In this document: positions 44,291-56,788 of the stretch, in pieces | Numbering within the stretch: the first letter of the stretch is position 1 | Layout of the letters: each line of letters opens with the position of its first letter | DNA from: Amaurobius ferox | Taxonomy: Eukaryota; Arthropoda; Arachnida; Araneae; Amaurobiidae | Length of the DNA stretch: 64,000 nucleotides | Direction of reading: 5' to 3' | Assembly: GCA_951213105.1 (NCBI GenBank) | Contig: OX578147.1 | Coordinates: 127,678,322 to 127,742,321, forward strand | Notes under the pieces: generated by a model | What the model saw: the letters and a program-made list of their open reading frames with translations, nothing else | Database searches by the model: none | Told to the model about the DNA's origin: nothing | Program-made: the position numbers and the translations under genes

Positions 44291-45300
44291 ATACTTCGTA
44301 CGCGCAATGTTCAAGATGGCGTCCGTTAGGAATTTTCAAAACACCGTACGCGTTGGCGCCAGTCTTGGCGACAAAAAAAAATGGCAGATTTAGCCAAATT
44401 CTTTATATCAGATCTGTTCCATAAAAACTATTCTGATGTTTGGCCGCCAAAATATTTCACAGAGAGGCCATCAGAGCTAGACACCAATCGCGAACCTACC
44501 AGGAACCAAGGAATCCTCAAAGTCCTTCGCTTTTAAATTGACAGTGGAGACAATATTATATAAAATCAATCAGAAAAATCCTCTACAAACGCAACATTAA
44601 AATCACTTGCAATGAGTTGATAATCTGAATTTGTGTCGAGATTCTCAAAGTGATTCTGACACAGGTACAGGAAAAAATATTATAGTATAATATTTAATAA
44701 AATCACTGATGAATCTCCCAAGTTACAACTTTGTTTATCAATGCGGTATTGCTCAAATGGCATTGGAAAAGAAAATTTTGTATGTTTCGTGAAACTTCAA
44801 GGAGACATTTGAGACGAAGACTGGTCAATTAGAAGTTCTGTTCTTAGGAAAAGTATTCTAAAATTTATAAAAGAACTGGAACTAGATCTGAATTCTGTCT
44901 TAGCGACTAGTTGTAATAGATGAACCGTAAATGTTTCGCAACTGTGTAGGATGTGGAAATTAAAAGAGAAGTTATGAACGCCTCTCTCTATCGCTATAAA
45001 AATCATCATCTTAATTTGGCAATTTCTAGTTCCTGTGATGCGCCTTCCAACAGGAACGTACTAAGAACTATAGAAGAAATTATCTCTTTTTTCAAAACCA
45101 TGTAAAAAAATCATGCAGTACTAAGAGATCACTTGGGATTTTGGTCAGACACTGTTGATTGAACCCACTGGGACTCTCTAGTGCTATGACTCAATTTTTC
45201 AGTTAAAAATTGATTTGCTACTCACTTCACAACAGCATTAGTGAAAATGAACACAATGACTTGATATGGGAACAGCTGCCAAAGCAAATCTCAAAAAAGA
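44291..45300. other. No gene recognised
   Basis: Somewhat less AT-rich than its surroundings, and short frames (for example MADLAKFFISDLFHKNYSDV from about 44382) look mildly coding-like, but stops break them quickly. It may be a decayed gene or transposon. No family assigned. Confidence 0.3.
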
Positions 45301-45835
45301 TATATCGCATTGTAGATTCATAATGGCCTTATTTTCGTTGAGTAATTTAATGGTTATAAATCAAACCATTGAATTATAGGTTTTACAGAAGAGCTTGGAT
45401 GCACATGAAGCCACTGTAAAAATTCAGCAAACGGTCAAAGTGCTGAAGGAAACTGTTCCGAAAGGACGGCTAATTTTTTGCCCTAAGCCTAGCTCTTGAA
45501 ATAAATTCACTAAAAATCACCTATTCAACACAGAAATCTACTTTGTTCAGGAATAAAATAATTAAGGATCAGGAATAAATTAATAAAAGATATATCGCAT
45601 TGTAGATTCATAATGGCCTTATTTTCGTTGAGTAATTTAATGGTTATAAATCAAACCATTGAATTATAGGTTTTACAGAAGAGCTGGGATGCACATGAAG
45701 CCACTGTAAAAATTCAGCAAACGGTCAAAGTGCTGAAGGAAACTGTTCCGAAAGGACGGCTAATTTTTTGCCCTAAGCCTAGCTCTTGAAATAAATTCAC
45801 TAAAAATCACCTATTCAACACAGAAATAACTTTGT
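45301..45835. repeat. Recent 290-bp tandem duplication
   Basis: About 240 bp starting TATATCGCATTGTAGATTCA at 45301 is repeated at 45591 almost without change (visible differences: TTGG/TGGG near 45396/45686, and a 2-bp deletion near the end). The duplicated segment includes a small frame LQKS(L/W)DAHEATVKIQQTVKV. The high identity indicates a recent event. Confidence 0.85.
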
Positions 45836-46014
45836 TCAGGAATCCCTATAATTGGCCAGAATATGGAGTATGAGTCCTGCATTATTTTCTTACAAATAAA
45901 AAGTATCTCATGATATACACATGCTAAGACAAAACAACTGCATGACAGAATTGAAAAATATAAAACAGGTTTATTAATGTACTAGCCACCTTCGGCGACC
46001 AGCCTGTTCATTAC

Positions 46015-49000
46015 CCTTGAAAATTCTGATTGTGGCAAACTCGCGGGTGCCATAACCCCGTGGAGTTGTTGAGACCCAGACCATTCTACCGTCACCTCCG
46101 AAAGCAGAGGCCGGAGCACTAACTTTTGACGTCTCGACTTGTAGACTGCGAGTAGGTCTTGTAGGGCCACTGCGAGTAGGTCTTCCAGATCGTAATTGGA
46201 GTTTTTGCTATTTGCTTCCCTTTTAATTCTCTGTTCAATGTAAAGGAATAATAATTTGTCAGTAAATCAAATAATATTCATGAAATTTGGAAGTATTTTC
46301 GATAATGTATATTAAAATGGGTGATTTAAAATATTAATATTGCTGTACATTTCCTTAAAATAAAATGTTTATAATGTCTCAAATTCACTCTGAGAGTAAA
46401 GTTGAAAGGATTCCATTCAGTTAGTGTTTTAATAAAAGTTTGAAAAAGGACCCTGTATATTTATTGCCTAATCAGGCATTTTATTTGAATAATTCTTCAG
46501 TACATTCATCTAAAGTATGCTTACTTACAGATAAAGTAAGCAGAAACTAAAATGATTACTGAATACTATATCTTTAAATATCATAAGATAATCATTAAAA
46601 AGAAACTCAGAATTTAATTTTTAATATGCTTACGTGATTATTTATTTTTATTTCATTTTATTTTATTCATTTTTTGTTGTTGAATAAATTGTAAAATGAT
46701 TTAGAATTAAGATAAAATACTAGTTGAATGTCATTCATTAACCTATGCACTATAATTTGTAGATGTTCAGGTTTTCTAATATAGCACATCTTATATTCCT
46801 TTTTTTACTACCATACATTAACGAATTGTAAACAATTTTGCTTAATTGTAGAGTTTGAAATACCTCAGGGGCTTTGAAAATTTAATAAAGCCGTATAATA
46901 GAACTTTTTGGTATTTATATTTCATTTACAATTCCATTGAAGTGAAAATGTAAAAAAGATTAAATTAGCTTTGTATTATGAAAATTAACATTAACTATAA
47001 TATAATAAAATATGCAATGGTAACTTAAAATTGTAAGTTGGTTACTTTGCTTTTTTCCAAGTAATTTTAACAATTTTAAATAACGTAATAACTTGCTACA
47101 TAAAAAAAAATGTGCACAACCTAAACACAAATGATTTCTTAATCCATTCTTTTAAAATTTTAGCATGCCATAACAAATAATAAAAAATATACATGCAATA
47201 TATTAAGATACTAAATCTTTTATATGCAATTACTTACATATCAAACAGTTAAAAATATGTTATTTAATGTGTGAAATATTACATTTTACATTATTTTACA
47301 ACTTTCATAACTTCAGTGTAGCATTTTTATTGCTACGATTTCTTACTATTGACAATATCTTAAAAAGAGAATGACATTTTTTTATCTATATAAATAAAAT
47401 TGAAAATACATCTATCTGTGTGTTTATCTATCTCATCATCACGGTAGAACTGCTGCATCAAATTTCATGAAAATTTTGTGGGTAGCCTTGAAATAGCCCT
47501 ACTTAAAATTTAGTCCATGTTTCGAGTTTCTAGAACCAGGGATTGTCGAGATATAAATAAAAATCCCACAATTAAACCTTCCATAAAAATAGAATTATGC
47601 AGATGATATATTTTCCGCAAATTTATTAAGAAAATTATATCATGATGCTTAGCAACGCAATTAAATCAAATGTGTTTATTAGGCAGATGATTATTAAATT
47701 TTTAAGATTTAAATAATAAAGAAATTGATATAAAAGAAAATTTTATAACCATTTTAGCGCTTTCATTTTAGTTTATATTGATCTAATTTCATATATATTT
47801 TATAATTTGTTTTCAAACGAGGATGTTTTATTCTTCAGATCTGCTTGAAGATAATTTTGTATAGAAAACACAGAAAGGAGAATTAAATTTAGAAGAATTA
47901 AATGAAATATTTCAATAAATGTTTTGATTAAGAATGTCATTTAGAATACTGCAGGAATTTGCACATATTTTAAATCATAGGCAATGTCGGGTATATCTGC
48001 TATTAACAGTATACATAAAATTGTATGTTGCACATCTATCTGTCTGTTTATTATCTCAGCATGGTAGGGCTCACCTGTTTCCTTTTCATTAGAATTATTA
48101 TAAAATTTCAAAAATAGAGACTCTAAATATTAAAACTGAATTTTAAGTTTCTTGTATTATATAATCAGTACGAAGAACGGACATACTGCTAGTTTATTAT
48201 AAAATATCACACAACTAACAACATTATTAAAATAATTTTAAAATATTTGCAGGAAACTGAATAATTTATGACAACATATTAAGTACGCTAGGTAAATGCA
48301 ATGAATGACACAAGCTAACCTGATAAAATATACATTTTAAACATTGAATGATTTTAAATGCTTCACAATTACTTAACAAAGCTTAATTTTATAAGTGCCT
48401 AGGCAGTTTTCTTAATTAATGTGACAACAGTAAAATTTTAAAACAAACTAAGAAAACTCTAAAAGGTTTGTTGACGTTATAATTAGCAACAAAACAATTT
48501 AGAATCCAGTTAGCTTTAATTGAATAGCAACAATTTGAATGCCAGATATTTAAAATTCTAAGTAATTTTAAATGACATGATAATAAGCAAAAAATGGTAA
48601 GCACTTACTTCTAAATAGCATTTGCAGTATCCAACATTAACATAATAAGGTAATTAGTAATCCAATGTTATAAGGTATGCAAGTCAAAATCTTTATTAAA
48701 TCATGAACTAACATATTAGGCATTCAAAAATACGATAAAGTCATTGTCTGGAAAAAAAACTGTTGTACATCCACGAGCGCGAGCCCAAGTAATGCACATA
48801 CGATACTTCTTTGTGTGGGCTACTCTATTAGGGGAGAACTTTCCAGAAAAGTTGAGGCTGGGGAATTCGGAAGCCAGACTTGGGCCTACAGCTCCTACGT
48901 TTCGAGGTGCAGAGGGGGGCAGTGGTTCGGCCTCTGCTTTTGGGGGTGACGATCCGACATACCAGAAAGGTGTAAGGTAACTATTTGGACGGCCAGGAAG

Positions 49001-49216
49001 TGCCACCCAATTTAGACCAGAACCCAGTGGGGGAGGCATCCACAGGGACCGCACCCTCCTTCCCCTACCACCAACCTCTTCGAAGGACTTACGGACCCAC
49101 ATGTTTAACGTGATCATACTCCGCGTGAACACAGCAGCAGTTTTGGCAGTGGTGGGAATCGAACCCGGGCCTACAGAGTGCTATTCCCGGGCGATAACCA
49201 CTGGGCTACCGCGCCC
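46015..49216 (-). mobile_element. SINE family 1, best head, split by the long-TIR element
   Basis: The tail part (to ACCCAGACCATTCTAC at 46089) and the head part (48952-49216) are separated by the 46090-48951 insertion. The head at 49216-49150, read on the minus strand, has a pol III A box TAGCCCAGTGG and B box GGTTCGATTCC, the best preserved in this window. The SINE body shares GTGCCACCCAATTTAGACC and ATCCACAGGGACCG with other copies. Confidence 0.8.
46090..48951. mobile_element. Long-TIR DNA element, copy 2 (2862 bp) inside a SINE
   Basis: Same element as 15184-18030. Left end CGTCACCTCCGAAAGCAGAG, right end reverse-complementing to CGTCACCCCCAAAAGCAGAG. Flanks are ATTCTAC (46083-46089) and ATCCGAC (48952-48958). 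The uninterrupted SINE at 50218 reads CCATCCGACCTACC, so ATCCGAC is the original site and the left copy has mutated at two positions. It therefore duplicated 7 bp. A small extra duplication of GCGAGTAGGTCTT occurs near 46146-46183. Confidence 0.85.
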
Positions 49217-49239
49217 TCAACCCTGTGGAGTTAACAAAT

Positions 49240-51650
49240 TTTGGTTTAGTTTAATGACGTTAAAACTAATAATGAAATTTTAAGATGAAAAATAATGTTC
49301 CAGAGGGGGGTTCTTGAAAATTGATTTGTAACGTGACTTTATTCAAATGTTTGTGAACTGTGAGATTCTGAGTTCGATGCTGCTCAGCGAAAAAAAGTTT
49401 TATTTTTAAAGGTTTTCCCCACCACTCCCCGATGCATAAATGCATCGCGACAATCTCCATAACTTTCTTTTTATTTTTTGATTTCTTTAGTGTTTTAAGT
49501 TTTTTCATTGTAGTCCCAACCACCACCCGATGTAAATAATACATGACCACAATTCAATCCAGCATAATGAGCCAAAACTCTTATAAAAAGCAAACACTTA
49601 TTCGGCTTTTAATTGTCCCTAGGCCAAAAACCATCGCCATAGCAACACCGTGCGTCTGCACGTGAATGTGAGTGAAAAATCGAACTTCTTTCGCCGCTTC
49701 ACCGACAAATTGAAAATCATGACTTCCTTAAAATCCGGAACCTGCGGCTATTTTTTATTATTTCTTGACCAGATTGGGCTTGTACGAATGCCTGATCTTT
49801 GAGCTTTTTAAAAATGTAAATTATTAGTCAAAATTGTCGGTACTTTTCCCGAGCCGAAAGTGACTTTTGTTTTAAAATCTTTAAAAAATATTAGAATTTG
49901 TCCCTGAGATTTGAAATTGGTATATTTTTACTCGCAATTGTCTGCTCTTTCCTGTCGTGTAATTTGTTTTTTTCTACGACGTCTGGATGGTGGAGAAAAA
50001 AGGGCAAAAAACCGTCGAAATCGCATAAAATATTAAATAAAAAAAATAATTCAAATTTTAAAAATCTGTTTTCACGTGTCACCTCCCCCCCCCCCCCCCG
50101 ATTGCCAAATTTCGTAGCTCTGTGACGCTAACCTTGCTAACCTGCGTTTGCTAACCTTAAAAATTCTGACCGTGGCTAACTCGCTTATGTCATAACCCCG
50201 TGGAGTTGTTGAGACCCAGACCATCCGACCTACCATAAAGGTGTAAGGTAACTGTTTGGACGGCCGGGAAGTGCCACGCAATTTAGACCGAAACCCAGTG
50301 GGCTACCGCACCCTCAACCCCGTGGAGTTAAAGTTTGTTTTAGTTTAAACCATTTTAAATAATTCGTTAAAGCCATAATTCAATCATGTAAATTTTTTAA
50401 TGACGTCAGGAAGTGCCACCCAGTTTAGACCGGAACCCAGTGGGAGAGGCACCCACAGGGACCATACCCTCCTTCCCCTACCACCAATCTCTCGGAAGGA
50501 CTTACGGAACCACATGTTTAACGTCATCGTACTTGTGGAGTTAACAAAGTTTGTTTTAGTTTTATGACGATCATTAATTCAATCATTTAAATTTTATAAT
50601 GACCATATGCTAAGCTCTTAATTCCATCATTTAAAATATAACATAATTTTCTAATAAATATAATAATTTCATATAAATATTATAATTTTACTCTGTATAC
50701 TCTTATCACTATCCGATGTATACAATATATCCACAATTCAATCCACCATAATTCAATCACTTAAATTTTATAATGACCATATTTATTATATATTCAATCA
50801 TTTAAATTTTATAATGACTATTTATATTAATGACCATTGTTTTAGTTTAATGACGTTAAAACCATAATTCAATCATTTAAATTTTATAATGATCTTATGC
50901 TAAGCTCTTAATTCCAGAGTGAAATAATAATTTCAATCTGTATACTGTTACCACCACCCGATGTATACAATACATCACCACAATTCAACCCACCATAATT
51001 CCATCATTTAAATATTATAATGACCATATGCTAAACTCTTAATTCCATCATTTAAAATATAATGTAATTTTCTTGCATGCCAAAAACCGTCCCCACAGAA
51101 ACGCATTGCGTCTGCGCGTGCATGTGGGTGAAAAATCGGAACTTCGCCGAGAAATTTAAAATCATTACTTCTTTAAAATTCGGATCGGGCGGCTATTTAT
51201 AATTATTTCTTGACCAGATTGGGCTTGTAAAAATGCCTGATCTTTAAGCTTTCTAAAATTGTAAATTATTAGTCGAAATTCTCAGAACTTTTCTCGATGC
51301 AAGGATTTAAAAACGAAAGTTCGTTTTTTTGAGCCGAAAGTGACTTTTGTTTTAAAATCTTTAAAAAATTTGTCCCTGAGATTTGAAATTGATATATTTT
51401 TACTCGCAATTGTCTGCTCTTTTAGGTCATGTGATTTGTTTTTTTCTATGACGTCTGGATGGTGGAGAAAAAATCGCATAAAACATTAAATAAAAAAAAA
51501 AAAAAAAAAAAGAATTCAAATCTTAAAAATCGGTTTTCACCCACCCCCCACCCGGGTCTCCAATTGCCAAATTTTGTAGCTCTGCGACACGCGCTCTCTG
51601 AGCCCATAGTGTATACACATACACACAGACATTGCCTTTTATTATATAGA
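49240..51650 (-). mobile_element. Helitron-like composite repeat region
   Basis: Read on the minus strand it starts at 51650 with A|TCTATATAATAAAAGGCAA and a TG-rich run, as at 23253. The block 51075-51570 is repeated at 49620-50105 (GACGTCTGGATGGTGGAGAA; TGACTTTTGTTTTAAAATC; CGCAATTGTCTGCTCTTT). Between them lie repeated short units (CATCATTTAAATTTTATAATGAC; ACCACCCGATGTA.A.AATACAT) and SINE pieces at 50198-50300 and 50400-50540. No helicase frame. TC start and A-T junction suggest Helitron; the 3' end was not located. Confidence 0.5.
50198..50540 (-). mobile_element. Two SINE family 1 fragments
   Basis: At 50198-50300: ACCCAGACCATCCGACCTAC and AAAGGTGTAAGGTAAC. At 50400-50540: AGTGCCACCCAGTTTAGACC, ACCCACAGGGACC and CCACATGTTTAACGTCATCG. 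They look like two truncated pieces of the family embedded in the Helitron-like repeat region. Confidence 0.65.
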
Positions 51651-51710
51651 TCAAAGCATGTTTTGTTGTAATAACAATGGAATAGGGTATGGTAGGGTTA
51701 AAAATGAGAA

Positions 51711-51775
<65 letters not shown>
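51711..51775. repeat. (TA)n microsatellite
   Basis: About 30 TA repeats with a single interruption near the left end. Confidence 0.95.
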
Positions 51776-51778
<3 letters not shown>

Positions 51779-53016
51779 TAAAACATAAGAAAGCAGAAAA
51801 CTCCTAAAAAGGTATTACATTTTATTGCTAAAAATATTATGCATATTTTTATGCACTGGTAAAGTTTTCAGGAGTATATGGGTATTTTGGTTCAGTGTGT
51901 AACTATTAGACATATATTCAGACATTTTGGTGAACTTTGCATCATATGATATTAATACTCATGCTTTATTTAAATAAAATATTCAAATTGCTGTAAAATA
52001 TAACTTCATTCAGAAAATACTTCATTAGTACAGATGTGGGTTGAACAATATGCAGCTATTTATTTCTGAAATTTTTTTCATTTTTTCTTCCTTTCACTTT
52101 TCAATTAATTTTTAAATATAATACTCTTTCCAAGCTTTTTTTTAAGCAAGTAGGCTTAAAATAGATGTTAAATTAATGAGTTTGATGGGGGGGCGGTAGT
52201 TTATAATGTTAATTTGAAGGGGGGGGGGATGTATAAGAACTAGAAGGATGAAACTAGCATTTCATACATATTTGAAAAAGGAAAACAGAAAATTTTAAGA
52301 AGCCTATTCTTTCAGTGGAAAATTATTCATAATAAAAAATAATTCATATTTAAAATATGAAATGTTTTCACAAGTTCTGAAGGAAAATGCTTTAATAAAA
52401 CTAAAATATGCTTAACTCATCTTCCAGCAAATTGTCTCATATTCACCCATGCAATTATAATCAGGTAGTTTTTCAACAATATATTAATACTCATGTTATA
52501 GAATCACATATTCTATAATTTCTTAAAGGGTATCATTATAGGCATTTTTTAAAATTTGATTTTTGTCAGTTTTATATATTTAATAATTTTTTATTTTTAT
52601 TATTTTCTTTTTTAAGAAAAGGATAGAAAGGTTTCATGTTCAAGTGTCAGTAGGTATTTAAAAAAAATATATTAGTATATTTTCAAATTTTAGTTTTTCT
52701 TATGATATTATATTTAATAATTTACTTTTTATATCTGTAATAAACAGTAAATTACACTAAATAAAATTAAGGACATAACGTCACTAGATGAAAAGTCATT
52801 TATTAAAACATCCTAAAAGACGTATAAAGTATTTAAAATTGCCAGGTTAATACGCTCTTCATCAGTGGCTACATGAAAAGTAAACATGGAATGTTCATAT
52901 ATAGACCAGTTACACAGCAAATTTGCATAAAAATATAAAATTGGTAAATGATCAAACTATTAATACAAAATTAACCCAAGAAATATACATGTAAAATACA
53001 AAAAATATACTTTAAA
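51776..53016. other. Non-coding, no gene seen
   Basis: Strongly AT-rich; G-runs at 52186-52196 and 52220-52228. No frame of interest. Confidence 0.4.
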
Positions 53017-53158
53017 CGGATTCAAATTGTAAGAATATTACAAGAAAAATACTATAATAAATATATTATTCTATTACAGGAAAAGCACGGATTCAAATTG
53101 TAAGAATATTACAAGAAAAGTACTATCATAAATATATTATTTCATTACAGGAAAGGCG
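53017..53158. repeat. 71-bp tandem duplication
   Basis: CGGATTCAAATTGTAAGAAT starts at 53017 and again at 53088, with nearly identical following sequence through TATTACAGGAAA.GC. Confidence 0.85.
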
Positions 53159-53499
53159 CAATTTTGAACGAACAGTCAAGCCCAATTTCCATGAGAATGA
53201 CTTCATAAATAACTATGAAGAGGCTTGAATTGCATAGAGTCAAGAATGAGTCGCCAAGCATAACTTAAAATTTGAACGGGATCAAAATTACAAATTGACT
53301 CACTGTAAATATAAATAAAAAGGGATTCATAAGCCCCATTCTCATGCACATTTTAAAGCTGGTATTATGGCCGCATTTTGCCCATGTCACCATTCCCATG
53401 TCCAAGTCGGCAAAATACCGGTTTGAAAGAGGGTTGAAACGGGGCCGACGGGATTTCTTCTTGTTATAAGAAGCAGAACTAATCCCGCCGGCCCCGGTT

Positions 53500-53831
53500 G
53501 AAAGGAGGTATAACTTTGTGTGTGTGTCTGACTGACCACCTCTTGCTATTTTTACATGAGATTAGCCTCCTCCTCCTACTACTTTTACCAGGTTAGTATC
53601 CTGTGTGGTCTTGATCCTCTCAATTCGAAAATCGGCGCTCAGTCTCCCAGAGTCCACTGCATCCGTACTAGTCGTATTAGGGTCACATTCAGACCTCCGA
53701 CATCTTTGCACTACCCTGCAGGGTTGATTTGTTCGGGCGCCATTGTAAAGAGCCTTGCTCTTCCAACCGGGACTCGAACTCTGGATCTCCGAACCGGCCA
53801 GCCGACGCTCTACCGTTGAGCTATTGGGACG
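53500..53831 (-). mobile_element. tRNA-derived SINE, family 2
   Basis: The right end read on the minus strand is tRNA-like over about 70 nt: GTCCCAATAGCTCAACGGTA, then GAGC (A box TAGCTCAACGG) and AGTTCGAGTCCCGG (B box). The acceptor and anticodon stems do not pair well, so it is a SINE head rather than a functional tRNA. The body continues to a GT-rich stretch near 53520. A separate hairpin (ACGGGATTTCTTC … ATCCCGCCGG) precedes it at 53448-53492. The 3' end is uncertain. Confidence 0.6.
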
Positions 53832-54460
53832 AAATTGCAAACTCTTATTGTCGAAGTGGACTCTACAAATCTATCAAAACTGTTTTAAAATCTGCTATTT
53901 ACTGAGCTTATTTAAAGAAAGAAAAATTCCCAGAACCACACCCCGAGACTCTACCGAACCGGTACCTACCAGTCAAAACATTTTGCTGAAATAGAATGCA
54001 TGTCATCGACGCCTTTACATGAAGGTAAACCCTAAGCACTCCGAAAGAACACGTTAATAAAACATACGACTCATTTAGATTAAATTGTGGCACCACACCA
54101 ACATTTTTCCTCATTTCATCTCCCGATTTACGGCTTTCCTGGGCTACAACCATTTTTTCACAACCTTTTTATTCGGAGCACGACCACTGTTGTAATCGAT
54201 ATTACTCCTGTCTCTTCTATCATCGTAATCTCTGAGCGTGACGCCAGACAAAAGATATATTAAGTCGTCTCTTTCTAAGCAGGTAAATCACGTCGAATGT
54301 TGGTATGCCACGTAAACACGTTGCTAATATACAGAACGTTCGCCCCTATATAGAACCATGTATGTGCAAGAGCAGTTTATTAAATTGTATTATTCGAGTA
54401 CCGCAGACAAACTAAGAAGTGAATGTAAAACGCCTTCTTTATAGTGATGATGACGTAAAG
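53832..54460. other. Non-coding, no gene seen
   Basis: Less AT-rich than average. No family match or credible frame. Confidence 0.35.
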
Positions 54461-54468
54461 ATTAGAAG

Positions 54469-56132
54469 CAGGGGGCTAAGCCCCTCAAGAGGTATACTAA
54501 GCCCCCCTGATAAAAATGTTAAAGTTTTGTAGTGATAAGAAATTTCAACCAACATGTTATCCGAATTTTGCATAAAAAAAAATTATTTATGAGATTTTTT
54601 TTATAAATTACTTTGTTTTAAAGATTTTTTAATTTATCTGAATTTATGGTTATACCGATGATCAATTTATTTACATATTTAATTTGAAAATATTTGAAAA
54701 ATTAAGACAATAACATTTGGATGCATTTGTAGTATGGCGGAGTTCACTGTTTTACATTATTGTGTCGAGCATAAAGGCATCCGTCCCACCCGAAGGTGTA
54801 CGGTTTGACGATCAGTCGTCGCGATTATTCGATCGCACACAGCCAGGCCCAGTGACGCAGCACTGCCCCGACCGCGCCACTAAGTCAGAACCCCCAGCAC
54901 CAACGAGATTGAAGACCCTGCAAATCGCCGGGGGAAAGGGCAAAAGTATCTCAAATAGACAGCCCTAAACCACATCCAATCACACTGCAAGTGTCAATAA
55001 AGTAACAGTACTAAATACATCAGTACTTAATAAAACAGATCACAACGCTATATCAATTTAAACATAATATGCCTACTCAGAACGCCAATTAAATTACAAA
55101 CATTTGTAATTTAACTCATTATTCACAATTATATCTAAAATTAATTAAAATCCAGTACAGCAGAAATTAGGGTACCAACAAATTGTTATCTCAACACCAG
55201 CAAACATAACAAGGCCAGCTCAGCACTTCCATTGTTAAAACACAAATAATAGTAAATACAAACATTTCAGATTAACATATTGTGCATAACAATGATTGAA
55301 ATCATTTATAAACTCGACACCAATAATAGTTAGCCCAATATTAACCAACATCACAAAGTCAGCTCAACACTTCAGCTGTTATGATACAAATAATGGTAGA
55401 TACAAACATTTCAGATTAACACATTATACAAAACAATGGTTAACATCATTTATAAAATCAACACCAACAATAGTTAGCCCAACACTAACCAACATCATAA
55501 AATCAGCTCAACATTTTAGCTGTAACAGCTATATAACATAATAGACAAAATATCAATCTTAACATATAATTACTCAGGACACCATCAAAACATTACATTT
55601 ACTTCAATTCAACACATTATACAATACAATGGGTAAAATCAAAGTATTGTAGTACTTAAAAAACAATTATTCAATGGTTTAAACAACACATGTTCCCAAC
55701 ATGTAAAAACATATTAAAATAACAAAGTCAAACATATTTACAACAATTCCTGTTTCAACAAATTGGCCACTATACGGCTAATGCCCATTCTTGTTTTACT
55801 GAGCTTTAGGAGTTGGACAGCCGCTTGTAGATAGTTCAGTGAAAAGTATGTCGAGTTAATGCTTATATTAAAATCCATTATAATTATTATATATTACAAT
55901 ATTGGTGTATAGTAAATATATAAATTTTCCTAATCAACTCTTAGCTTACAAATATGAATATGCAATTATTTGTTAATAATGTATATGGATTAAAACATAT
56001 AATAGTAACAATTATGGTTAATAAATGCTAATGATTAACTGTGTTCCGGATGAACCCCTCCTTCAAGACTGTTGAGCCCCCCTTAAATTTCACTTCAGCC
56101 CCTCTTGAATTTCGTCTCTGGCTACGGCCCTG
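54469..56132. mobile_element. hAT-like element, second family (1664 bp), 8-bp TSD
   Basis: The right end reverse-complements to CAGGGCCGTAGCCAGAGACG; the left is a shortened CAGGGGGCTAAGCCCC. Flanking repeats are ATTAGAAG (54461-54468) and CTTAGAAG (56133-56140), 7 of 8 identical. The interior is homologous to 12068-12655 inside the first hAT element (AGGTATACT, TGATAAAAATGTTAAAG, TTTCCTAATCAACTC). It carries its own internal insertion. No transposase. Confidence 0.75.
54770..55848. mobile_element. Insertion within the second hAT element, 7-bp flanks
   Basis: Homology to the other hAT copy breaks at 54769 and resumes after 55848; both junctions carry TGTCGAG (54763-54769 and 55849-55855). 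The first 190 bp are GC-rich and unlike the surroundings. The rest is A/C-rich on this strand with a 144-bp tandem duplication (ACAAACATTTCAGATTAACA at 55258 and 55402) and a weaker third unit at 55175. Class unknown. Confidence 0.55.
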
Positions 56133-56224
56133 CTTAGAAGGTACATAAATCGCGGGACAGGAGAACGAGTTTTTGAACATTTGCATTTTAAGGTGCTCTT
56201 CAAGGTGGAAGATTATTTCTTTCT

Positions 56225-56488
56225 ACCTAGACAGTACGACCTACCCAAAAGTGTAAGGTATCTGTTAGGACAGTCGAGAAGGGGATATTTAATTTAGACC
56301 GGTGGCAACTACAGGGACAGCACCATCCTTCCTGTAACCCATCAATTCTCGGATGGACTTTCAGACCTATATATTTATCGTGCTCACTCCGTGTAGATAC
56401 GGGAATAGTTTTGAACGGCGTTGAGAATCGAGCACGGGGGCACCACGGGTGATCTTCGACCTTTACCCACTGATCTATCCCGGCCGTG
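56225..56488 (-). mobile_element. SINE family 1 copy
   Basis: CGACCTACCCAAAAGTGTAAGG, CAGGGACAGCACC and GAGAATCGAGCACGG (decayed B box) up to the head ending CTGATCTATCCCGGCC. In tandem with the next copy. Confidence 0.7.
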
Positions 56489-56514
56489 AACAAAGGGTTC
56501 TTTCTTTTCTTTCA

Positions 56515-56788
56515 GCTTAGACCATCCAACCTACCAAAAGGTGTCGGGTATTTGTTTGAACAGCCGGGACAGTATCACCCAATTTAGACCAGAACCCTGT
56601 GTGAGGGACATCCGCAGGGACTGTACCCTCCTTCCTCTCTACCACCAACTTCTTGGAAAGACTTTCGGACCCACAGATTTAACATGCCCGTACTCCGCGG
56701 GGATAGTTTGGGCATCGCCGGCAATCGAATTCGTATCCTCCGAGTGCAATCCCCGCGCCTTAACCACTGGATTATCCCACTTGTAAAC
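56515..56788 (-). mobile_element. SINE family 1 copy
   Basis: Full-length-looking member: ACCATCCAACCTACC, GTATCACCCAATTTAGACC, CATCCGCAGGGACTG and CGGCAATCGAATTCG. The head, ATCCAGTGGTTAAGGCGCGG on the minus strand, resembles a tRNA 5' half. It lies 27 bp from the preceding copy in the same orientation. Confidence 0.75.

Noticed and set aside
48716..49132. 138-codon minus-strand frame
   Set aside because: Spans the right TIR of the long-TIR element and a SINE body; not conserved in the homologous sequence at 17831-18049.
49150..49216. tRNA gene on the minus strand
   Set aside because: Good A and B boxes, but it continues into a body shared by six or more copies, so it is a SINE head.
53762..53831. 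Functional tRNA gene on the minus strand
   Set aside because: A and B boxes are good, but the acceptor and anticodon stems do not pair and it is joined to a SINE body.
55296..55541. 81-codon frame with internal 48-residue repeat
   Set aside because: Open only because a 144-bp repeat is a multiple of three in A/C-rich sequence; no start context or family match.
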